Shown here in pieces: positions 1 to 6,611 of a DNA stretch of 64,000 nucleotides. Origin of the DNA: an uncultured Clostridia bacterium (GTDB lineage Bacteria; Bacillota; Clostridia; Christensenellales; CAG-917); the NCBI GenBank assembly GCA_944332995.1, contig CALVKR010000001.1:1-64000 (forward strand). The letters run 5' to 3'. How positions within the stretch are numbered: position 1 is the stretch's first letter; each line of letters opens with the position of its first letter. The notes below the pieces were generated by a model that saw nothing but the letters and a program-made list of their open reading frames with translations, was not told the DNA's origin and made no database searches. The position numbers and the translations under genes are program-made.

Positions 1-83
1 ACAGTAAAGACAGTAAAGACAGTAAAGACAGTAAAGACAGTAAAGACAGTAAAGACAGTAAAGACAGTAAAGACAGTAAAGAC
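1..83. repeat. 9-bp tandem repeat, at least nine units
   Basis: Nine perfect head-to-tail copies of ACAGTAAAG (1-81) and the start of a tenth. The array may continue left of the window. The same unit recurs in degenerate form at 10059-10110. There are no spacers, so it is not CRISPR. The function is unknown. Confidence 0.95.
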
Positions 84-87
84 AAAA

Positions 88-129
88 ACGACGTGCGTCG
101 CACGTCGCATTTTTGCTGTCGCAAAAATG
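88..129. terminator. Two adjacent hairpins, possible terminator
   Basis: A GC-rich palindrome (GACGTGC/GCACGTC, about 90-105) is followed directly by a perfect 9-bp inverted repeat, CATTTTTGC (108-116) and GCAAAAATG (121-129), with a 4-nt loop. T- and A-tracts flank the first hairpin. This could end leftward or rightward transcription between the 9-bp array and the lipoprotein promoter. The termination role is inferred. Confidence 0.45.
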
Positions 130-139
130 AATATTTAAC

Positions 140-168
140 TTGCATTATAAACATTGTTAAGCTATAAT
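140..168 (+). promoter_or_regulatory. Sigma-A-type promoter of the 203-610 lipoprotein gene
   Basis: TTGCAT (140-145) and a perfect TATAAT (163-168) are 17 bp apart, 35 bp upstream of the ATG. This supports independent rightward transcription inside an otherwise leftward element. Confidence 0.75.
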
Positions 169-202
169 AAAGCAAAGAAAACACAAAAAAAAGAGGTACA
201 CT

Positions 203-610
203 ATGAAAGCGAAAAAGGCTTTAGCCGTTATCGGCATTGTATTGATAATCGGTATTATGGCAGTCGTTTTTACGGCGTGCAATAATTCAACCTATCAGGA
301 AAAACTTAAAGAGGCAGGCTATGTGATAACGGATATATCGGACATTCTTCCGGACAAGGATAAAGTTGAATGGGCGTTTGAAGCCTACCACCCCACAACT
401 CTCGACTCTGTAAGCGTTATCAAATATAAATCGTTAAAGGACGCCAAAGCGGCGGAAGAAGCTGCTATAAAAGGTGTGGAAAGTTTAGAAGGCGGTAAGC
501 ATTGGTATAATTGGGCCGACGCTATAAACTCTTCAAAAGCCGACACGGTCGAAAGACAGAGTATGTTGCTATTTGTCGGAACGGCAAAAGCCGTTGAGAT
601 AGCAAAATAA
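203..610 (+). CDS. Small lipoprotein of unknown function
   Basis: A 135-residue predicted lipoprotein. It has an N-terminal Lys-rich segment, a hydrophobic stretch (residues 7-25) and a lipobox FTAC, so Cys26 should be acylated and the protein anchored outside the membrane. The mature part is soluble and mixed in charge; I do not recognise a family. The start is supported by an AGAGGT site just upstream. The gene has its own consensus promoter and a terminator at 694-722, and it opposes the conjugation genes, so it looks like an independently expressed cargo gene. Surface exclusion or host modification is possible, but nothing in the sequence shows which. Confidence 0.85.
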   Translation: MKAKKALAVIGIVLIIGIMAVVFTACNNSTYQEKLKEAGYVITDISDILPDKDKVEWAFEAYHPTTLDSVSVIKYKSLKDAKAAEEAAIKGVESLEGGKHWYNWADAINSSKADTVERQSMLLFVGTAKAVEIAK

Positions 611-693
611 CATATCGAAAATATTACTATAAAATATTGATTATTTAATATTAAAAATATATAAAGATATTATAAAAAAAACAATGTGAAATA

Positions 694-722
694 AAAAGAC
701 GGCATACCCTGCCGCCTTTTTT
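694..722. terminator. Bidirectional intrinsic terminator
   Basis: Stem GACGGCA/TGCCGCC (one mismatch that becomes G-U on the minus strand), 5-nt loop, flanked by an A-tract and a T-tract. It lies between two convergent genes and can serve both. Confidence 0.85.
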
Positions 723-747
723 GTGTGTTATTTTCCTTTTATTCCTT

Positions 748-1095
748 TTATTCGTCTTCGTTGCCGTAATAAAATTCACAAAGATTTTCGCTTTCGTCAT
801 CATCAAAATCAAAGTCAATTTGCGGACGTGGGCAAGCCATCAAATTATACTCAGCTTCTATTTCTTCATCGTCGTCAAATTCCGCAACAACCACCGCAAA
901 ATCTTTACAAAGATATGTTTTTGCGTTATCCGCCTCGACTCTTACGTTATAGTCTTCTTCAAGGTCTATTCCGTTATAAACTTCCAAAGCCTGTTTTTTG
1001 TCAGCGTATATCATCTCTAAGTATTCACCGCCGGGGCTGTCATCTTTGCGCCAATAATTGTTTTCTCTAACATAATACATTTTTACTTCTTTCAT
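748..1095 (-). CDS. Hypothetical acidic protein
   Basis: A 115-residue protein with no signal peptide or membrane segment. It is strongly acidic, with runs such as EFDDDEE and DFDFDDDESE in the C-terminal half and only a few basic residues near the N-terminus. I recognise no family. The ATG at 1095 follows a good AAAGGAG site. It lies after the PrgI-VirB4 gene on the same strand, separated by a long inverted repeat (1145-1295), and ends against the bidirectional terminator. Acidic DNA mimics and anti-defence proteins are common on such elements, but that role is only a guess here. Confidence 0.75.
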   Translation of the reverse strand: MKEVKMYYVRENNYWRKDDSPGGEYLEMIYADKKQALEVYNGIDLEEDYNVRVEADNAKTYLCKDFAVVVAEFDDDEEIEAEYNLMACPRPQIDFDFDDDESENLCEFYYGNEDE

Positions 1096-1144
1096 TTTTT
1101 TACTCCTTTAGGGATAACTCCCAAAAAATTTTTTTTGTGTTTTC

Positions 1145-1295
1145 TTAAGTCTTTTTTGACTTTCGAAAACGAAGTGAGAGAAAATCATTAAATTTTTTAA
1201 AAAGTCAAGGGCAATGAGGTTATCTCATTGTGCATTTACCCTTGACGTTTAAAAAATTTGATTAAAATGATTTTCTTAAGAAAGTCAAAAGCTTA
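1145..1295. repeat. Long imperfect inverted repeat (about 60-bp arms)
   Basis: The left arm (1145-1210) and right arm (1238-1295) are imperfect reverse complements. Each carries TGACTTTC/GAAAGTCA, AAAATCATT/AATGATTTT, AAATTTTTTAA/TTAAAAAATTT and GTCAAGGG/CCCTTGAC. The 27-bp centre has its own pair CAATGAG/CTCATTG. The outer right arm includes the stop codon of the VirB4-like gene (1293-1295). The transcript could fold into one very long stem. Confidence 0.8.
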
Positions 1296-3956
1296 AACAC
1301 GCCTCTCGTCATCTCTGAGGAATATATCTTGAATGACGTCGTTTGCCGTAACGGCGAAAGCGGTTCGCTGTTTTGCGGCGCCGATGAAGAAACAAGTTCC
1401 CTGCGAAGCCTCGGCAATAAGGTCTAACTCGGCGTCGTTTAATGCGTTTGCTCCGTCGTAAAGTTTTTCTAAATCTTTTAAATCACCGCTTGCAAGCGAA
1501 AAGACAAAATGATATTGGCTGTTATTTATTATCGCCATTGTCTTTTGAGCAATTTCTTCCGTCGAAGTAAAATCACGAATATTCTGCGTGATAAAGAGCA
1601 GCATACCTGCGTATTTTCTGATACGCTTTGCCATATCTTTCATATGGTTAAGCGCAATCGGAAAATCTTTATCAACAAAATTGTAACCCTCTTCTACTAC
1701 TAAAACAGAATGTTTAAGTTCGTCCGACGTCCTGTTTTGCTTTTGAATGTTTATGACTTCCTGTTCTATAAAGTTGAAAATCAAAAGCATTTGAGCGTTT
1801 GCAACAACGTTGTTTTTGCCCGACAGCAGACTTTGAAAGTTGAAAACGACAAAGTCTGTTTTGACCTCGAGCGTGCTCGGGCCGTTCCAAAGATTTGAAT
1901 ATCTGCCCCCATGCGCAAATTTTTCTATGTAAGCTTCCGCCCTCTCGTAATTTACAAGCATTGAGGTTTTTGCCGCATTTTGTTTTTTCGTTTTGATGAC
2001 ATCGAAAAGGTCGTCAAACGTCGGGAAATCACTCGCTTTCAATTTGGTGCAATCGGTAGAATCCGATATACCTCTTTTTTTATAGCACTCTCCTACAAGA
2101 TTGTTTATAAGCTCGAACGTATCGTTGTCTATGCCTTTTAAAATGATTCGCAAGAAAGACTCGAGAGTTCTGAGCTTTGAAGAAAATATCTCTTCAGGCG
2201 GCGCCTGAGAGCCGTCCTCGGTGAGGATCGGGTAAATATGGAACGGATTTATTCTGCCCTCGCCGCCGTTTCCGACGTCGATTATCGTGCCGTTTAAAGA
2301 GCGGGCAAGTTTTGAGTATTCATTTTCGACGTCGAGCACAAAAAAGCGACAGTTTCCGCTGTATAAATTGGTCAGAAGCGTTTTTGTGCAAAAACTTTTA
2401 CCGCTGCCCGGGCGACCGACAATGACGCAGTTTGAATTTGTATAATTTTCGCCGTCACGCTTGAACGGATTCAAAAAAACCGGATAAAGGTTCCACCCGA
2501 GCAGAAAACCGCCCTCATCGAGCATTGAAGTGTTTACAAAAGGAAACACGGCTGCCGCCGATGATGAGTTTATCCCCCTGTCAAACCTTTTCAAAAGATT
2601 GTTTTTTGTGATATTTTGAGCAATAACACCCTCAATTTGTTTAAATACGAGTTCGGAAACTTTAAAGCCGAGTCCCGTAATTTCGTGCCTTACCCTCTTT
2701 TTAAAACTTGAAAAATTGTTTTTGCGGTCTTTTTCGTCGCAGTCGTTTCCGAAAACGGTTAAAAGAGTGCTGCAATCAAACAGTTTTTCGTTGCCGTTTT
2801 TTATCGCTTCGAGCGTTTCGGAAAGCGTGTCAAGGTGCGTCGATTGCTCGAGCTGTTCGGACGCCTTCATTTTTTCTTGAGAGGCGATTTCTCTGAACGC
2901 TTTATCGAGCCTTTTTGTCGCTTCCATACCGCTGACAGGTTTAAACTTTAAAACAACCTTTGTGTTGTCTATATTGAAAAGCGACGCTCCCCATGCATTG
3001 TCTACCAAAATAGGATAATCTTTAATTGCAAAGCAAGAAGCGTAAATCGGCTGTGATAACTCGCTTGATTTAATAGAATAACGCCTCGAGCCAAACTTTT
3101 TAAACGATAATTCCTGCGGTTTAACCCAATCGAGATAATCTGCAAGCTCTATATCGTCAATTTCTCTTTCGTCAAAATTTCTCGTGTGACAATACTTCAA
3201 AAAAACAGCAGTCTGTTTTTCGTCAAGAAGTGCAGCAGACATTTTGTTTGGCTGTAAAATATCAACCGCTTCAACGCAAAGGTCGTCAAGCCGTGCTTTA
3301 TCGTTTGCGTAAAACACAAAATAAAAAGAGTTTGTGTAAATTTTTTCAATGTTGTTTATGACGTCGACGTCAAAAAGCCTTGACTCTAAAATAGCTTTTT
3401 TGACCTCGTTGTCCGTTTCTTCTAACTGTTCGTAAACGTCATAAGCCCAATAATCGAAATTGAGCGGACGGTCGATTTTTACAAGCTCGGCACGCTGAGA
3501 GTCGTCAAGCAAACATAAAACTTTTTCAAAAGCGGATATTCGGCTGTCCTGCGAGCTTTCGGATAAAAGCCCGAATTCGATTTGACCTATCTCAATGACT
3601 TTTGCATAATATCCTGCACGGTATTTTATGTAAGCGCCTTCCTCTATGTCGACATATGGCAAAACGTCGTCAATGCTGTTTTTTTCGGCGCCTTTTTTTA
3701 AAAGCTTGGGACTTGCAAGATATTTGATTATCGAAGCAAAAAACATATAGCCTTTTTCGTCACCGCCCCAATCTACTAGCAGAAAAAATCCGATAATCAA
3801 AAAAGCACCTGCAACAAACCATTTTCCCTCGAGGTTGCTTGACGCCGCAACCAAAACTATTGCAAGTATGACGGCGGCTATTGCAAAATCGATAATGGTA
3901 TAGCTTTTCCAAAGCGTTGTCACTATTTTTGTGTTTTTCGGTATAACTCTTTTCAT
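1293..3956 (-). CDS. PrgI-VirB4 fusion ATPase of the conjugative type IV secretion system
   Basis: This 887-residue ATPase should power pilus assembly and substrate transfer at the inner face of the membrane. Residues 1 to about 90 form a PrgI/VirB3-like module with two membrane segments (about 21-40 and 46-62) and the family-like tail GYMFFASIIKYLASPK. The rest is VirB4-like: Walker A GRPGSGKS at 514-521, then FVLDVENEYSKLA, and a Walker B-like SVLVVEEGYNF in the C-terminal third. PrgI and VirB4 are usually separate genes in Firmicutes ICEs, so this is a fusion. The start overlaps the stop of the VirB6-like gene by 4 bp, indicating translational coupling. The assignment rests on motifs and context. 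Confidence 0.92.
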   Translation of the reverse strand: MKRVIPKNTKIVTTLWKSYTIIDFAIAAVILAIVLVAASSNLEGKWFVAGAFLIIGFFLLVDWGGDEKGYMFFASIIKYLASPKLLKKGAEKNSIDDVLPYVDIEEGAYIKYRAGYYAKVIEIGQIEFGLLSESSQDSRISAFEKVLCLLDDSQRAELVKIDRPLNFDYWAYDVYEQLEETDNEVKKAILESRLFDVDVINNIEKIYTNSFYFVFYANDKARLDDLCVEAVDILQPNKMSAALLDEKQTAVFLKYCHTRNFDEREIDDIELADYLDWVKPQELSFKKFGSRRYSIKSSELSQPIYASCFAIKDYPILVDNAWGASLFNIDNTKVVLKFKPVSGMEATKRLDKAFREIASQEKMKASEQLEQSTHLDTLSETLEAIKNGNEKLFDCSTLLTVFGNDCDEKDRKNNFSSFKKRVRHEITGLGFKVSELVFKQIEGVIAQNITKNNLLKRFDRGINSSSAAAVFPFVNTSMLDEGGFLLGWNLYPVFLNPFKRDGENYTNSNCVIVGRPGSGKSFCTKTLLTNLYSGNCRFFVLDVENEYSKLARSLNGTIIDVGNGGEGRINPFHIYPILTEDGSQAPPEEIFSSKLRTLESFLRIILKGIDNDTFELINNLVGECYKKRGISDSTDCTKLKASDFPTFDDLFDVIKTKKQNAAKTSMLVNYERAEAYIEKFAHGGRYSNLWNGPSTLEVKTDFVVFNFQSLLSGKNNVVANAQMLLIFNFIEQEVINIQKQNRTSDELKHSVLVVEEGYNFVDKDFPIALNHMKDMAKRIRKYAGMLLFITQNIRDFTSTEEIAQKTMAIINNSQYHFVFSLASGDLKDLEKLYDGANALNDAELDLIAEASQGTCFFIGAAKQRTAFAVTANDVIQDIFLRDDERRV

Positions 3957-6016
3957 TTGTCTTCCCTCTTTTCTCTGTCTTTTCTTATTTGGCTTGTTAA
4001 AGTGTCACGTCTTACAATTTTGTCCGACGAAAATGCCGCTTCTATATCGCTAAGACGTTTAGTTCTTGCCGACACGTTTTTCTTTCTTTCCTCGCCGTAA
4101 TTTTTGGCATTTTCGTTGAACTCTTTAAATTTGTTTTTAAACGACTCAACCTTGTCCTGTGCCCTGAGTTTTGCAAGCCTTGCCCTGTCTAAAGCGTTAG
4201 TGCCGAAAGCGTGCAGATTTCGTATCCCTTTGTTTTTAGAATTCGCCATGGCACTTGATATTCTTCCTGCGCCCATTGCCGCAACGTATCTACCGCCTCG
4301 TCCAACCGCTTTAATTCCGCTTCCTATTTTGCCTACCGTTTTACCGATAAAGCCTTTTTCGCCGTTTGAACCGCCCCTTGCACGTCTCATCATTGCCGCC
4401 CCGAAAAGCATTCTGCCGAAAGATCCGGCGCCACGGAAGGCATTCATCATCTCACGGCTCTCTTCCGCACTCGTGCCGAAAAGCCTTGCAAACAAAAGCT
4501 GAGCTCCATATATCGAAACCGCACCGCCAATAATGAAAATAAGCTGTGCAACGCAGTTTACAACGTTATTTACCGAAAAGGAAATGCTTGTTATGAGCGG
4601 CAAAACAAGCAAAAACAGATTTACGGCAATCACCGTTCCGTATGCCAAAATCACTTTTGAAATCATCGTGTCTTTCCATAGTTTAAACCTTGCTCCGTCG
4701 TCCGACGGCATTGTGGCAATAGGAAACGGCATACTGAAAAACAAAAAGATAATGTCAAAAACTCGCTTTGCAAGCGACAGCGCCGAAACAAACAAAACGA
4801 TGATAAGCACAATTGCCGCAATATAGGCAAGCGCCCAGTTATACGTCAAAGGATCTATAAGCCCGATTTTATATTTTTTAATTACTTGAATACCATTACC
4901 TGCATATCTTTTCATCCCAGCAGATGTAAGATCAACTTCATTGTCAAACTTGTCAAATGTTGATTGAGTCTCACTGATAACTTGGCAGTCGTAAATATAT
5001 ACGGAATTATTAAACTCTTGAATATATCCTTTGGAAAAATCCTTAAATATAATTGGAATTATCTTTCCGCCAACAATATGTCCAATTTTAATATGCTGTT
5101 TTTTTTCAAAATCGTTTCTAGACTCTATTGAATAATCAATTTCCCCAATATCGCCGCTATCGAACAACCCTTTTTGGGCATATCTTATTGTGCTGACAGC
5201 CATTTTTAAACCATTAGTAGAGATTGAACTTGAATCAGCGAACATTTCTTTGACAAGCTTATATAATTCTATCCAATTTGTTTTATCCGACAGCTGAAAA
5301 TCTATAACGTCTTTAATCTGCTCAATTTCCTCTTTTAATAGCGGTTCTGTTTCTATCCATTCGTCTAAGTATTCAGACTTAATGGGAACGGCTACAAGCT
5401 CGCCTGATGAACTTGTGCCTTTATAATCGTCTATATCTTCAAATATTCCTAATACTCCCTCTTTACCGTATTCGCCTATAATATCGTTGCCGCTCTGAAC
5501 GCCGAGATTGACGTCTTTTATGCTCACACCCGGCCGCCAAGCCGTGCCGGATTCCACCGCTTCGGCGCCGATTGCGAAAATCCGCTGACTTAACGTATAG
5601 CTGTCGCCCTCTATCTGAAAGGCGGAATTTACCGCCCCGAGCGCAAGGTTTGAGGCGGCAATGCCGGTTATAGTGACGCTTGCAACAAGGAAAAAGGCAA
5701 AAAGTCCGCTAAAAAACTGACCTATTATCTTTCCGTTTGTCTTTTTCATAACAACAAGATTGCGTATCACGGCATAGGCGGTAAAGGCGCCGAGTATGCC
5801 GACGCCGACGATGATAAACACCCAAAATACGTTTGCCACCGTTTCGTTTTGCAAAAAGTAGTCAAGCAGCGACGTGCTGACGCCTGTGTTTTCCCCTGTC
5901 GACACCTTGACGTCCTCGATACCTGCAAAGACGTTGAACAACTGTTCGATATAATCGACAACTTTCAACAGCCCTGCAAGAATATTTGCAATGATTTTAT
6001 AAAAGAAAACGTCCAA
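3953..6016 (-). CDS. VirB6/TrbL-like polytopic membrane protein
   Basis: This 687-residue membrane protein should form part of the transfer channel. Hydrophobic segments occur near residues 60-85, 100-125, 395-420, 425-445, 455-480 and 485-510. They are separated by a large, mainly extracytoplasmic region (about 130-390) and followed by a basic, Gly- and Arg-rich cytoplasmic tail. That layout resembles VirB6-like proteins of Gram-positive ICEs (pLS20_p028 and Mbov_0396 types). The start is TTG at 6016, set by an AAAGGAG site; no better ATG is nearby. It is coupled to the PrgI-VirB4 gene by a 4-bp overlap. Confidence 0.85.
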   Translation of the reverse strand: MDVFFYKIIANILAGLLKVVDYIEQLFNVFAGIEDVKVSTGENTGVSTSLLDYFLQNETVANVFWVFIIVGVGILGAFTAYAVIRNLVVMKKTNGKIIGQFFSGLFAFFLVASVTITGIAASNLALGAVNSAFQIEGDSYTLSQRIFAIGAEAVESGTAWRPGVSIKDVNLGVQSGNDIIGEYGKEGVLGIFEDIDDYKGTSSSGELVAVPIKSEYLDEWIETEPLLKEEIEQIKDVIDFQLSDKTNWIELYKLVKEMFADSSSISTNGLKMAVSTIRYAQKGLFDSGDIGEIDYSIESRNDFEKKQHIKIGHIVGGKIIPIIFKDFSKGYIQEFNNSVYIYDCQVISETQSTFDKFDNEVDLTSAGMKRYAGNGIQVIKKYKIGLIDPLTYNWALAYIAAIVLIIVLFVSALSLAKRVFDIIFLFFSMPFPIATMPSDDGARFKLWKDTMISKVILAYGTVIAVNLFLLVLPLITSISFSVNNVVNCVAQLIFIIGGAVSIYGAQLLFARLFGTSAEESREMMNAFRGAGSFGRMLFGAAMMRRARGGSNGEKGFIGKTVGKIGSGIKAVGRGGRYVAAMGAGRISSAMANSKNKGIRNLHAFGTNALDRARLAKLRAQDKVESFKNKFKEFNENAKNYGEERKKNVSARTKRLSDIEAAFSSDKIVRRDTLTSQIRKDREKREDK

Positions 6017-6032
6017 TTTTTATCTCCTTTTG

Positions 6033-6061
6033 TTGAATTTTTAAAATCTATGTGATAAAAT
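6033..6061 (+). promoter_or_regulatory. Promoter of the 6085-6552 lipoprotein gene
   Basis: TTGAAT (6033-6038) and TAAAAT (6056-6061) are 17 bp apart, just upstream of a GAGGTA site. The promoter sits in the leader of the opposite-strand VirB6-like gene, so the two transcription units may interfere. Confidence 0.55.
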
Positions 6062-6084
6062 AAAACAAAAAATCGAGGTATTTT

Positions 6085-6552
6085 ATGAAAAAACTTCGTA
6101 TATTAGGTTTGATTTCCTGCCTTATTTTGCTTTTTTCCTGTGTTTTCGTGCTGTCCGCCTGCGACGACGTCGAAAAGGTAACGTTTAAAGAGAGCGACTT
6201 TTACGGCACTTGGGCATATGTTTGGTCAACACAAAAGCCTAGCGAATCAACTGATGATCCGTTTTCTTTACCTCAGCAGGATTCAGTTGAGTTTTTAAAC
6301 GTTGACGGGCAGCTTACTGTTAAATATAGCGATGATGATAAATTGTGGACTGCAGACGCCGAACTGAAAGGCAATAGCGTTATTGCTAAAATATACAATT
6401 ACATTAGTAACGAGGAATTTACATACTTTATTTTCACTATGGACAACAGCAAATCTTTTATCACAGCCCATTCAAAAATGTCGACGAACGGTGAAATCTG
6501 GTTTGCTACATGGAAATACTGTTCGGATTATTCCTACATTAACCGTCATTAA
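6085..6552 (+). CDS. Second small lipoprotein of unknown function
   Basis: A 155-residue predicted lipoprotein with a basic start, a hydrophobic segment and the lipobox LSAC, giving an acylated Cys26. The mature region has a beta-rich pattern with aromatic residues (YGTWAYVW, EFTYFIFTM, IWFATWKYC), reminiscent of small lipocalin-like lipoproteins, but I cannot assign a family. The gene is opposite in strand to the transfer genes, has its own promoter and ends in a clear terminator. Together with the 203-610 gene it makes two separate lipoprotein cassettes placed in gaps of the transfer operon. Confidence 0.85.
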   Translation: MKKLRILGLISCLILLFSCVFVLSACDDVEKVTFKESDFYGTWAYVWSTQKPSESTDDPFSLPQQDSVEFLNVDGQLTVKYSDDDKLWTADAELKGNSVIAKIYNYISNEEFTYFIFTMDNSKSFITAHSKMSTNGEIWFATWKYCSDYSYINRH

Positions 6553-6583
6553 TCGAAATTAAGACTTTAAGGCCATTAGGTAA

Positions 6584-6610
6584 CGCTCTGCGATATGCAG
6601 AGCGTTTTTT
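6584..6610 (+). terminator. Intrinsic terminator after the second lipoprotein gene
   Basis: A perfect 8-bp stem CGCTCTGC/GCAGAGCG with loop GATAT, followed by six T. Confidence 0.9.
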
Positions 6611-6611
6611 G

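Noticed and set aside
1-83. CRISPR array
   Set aside because: The repeats are 9 bp and directly adjacent, with no spacers and no cas genes.
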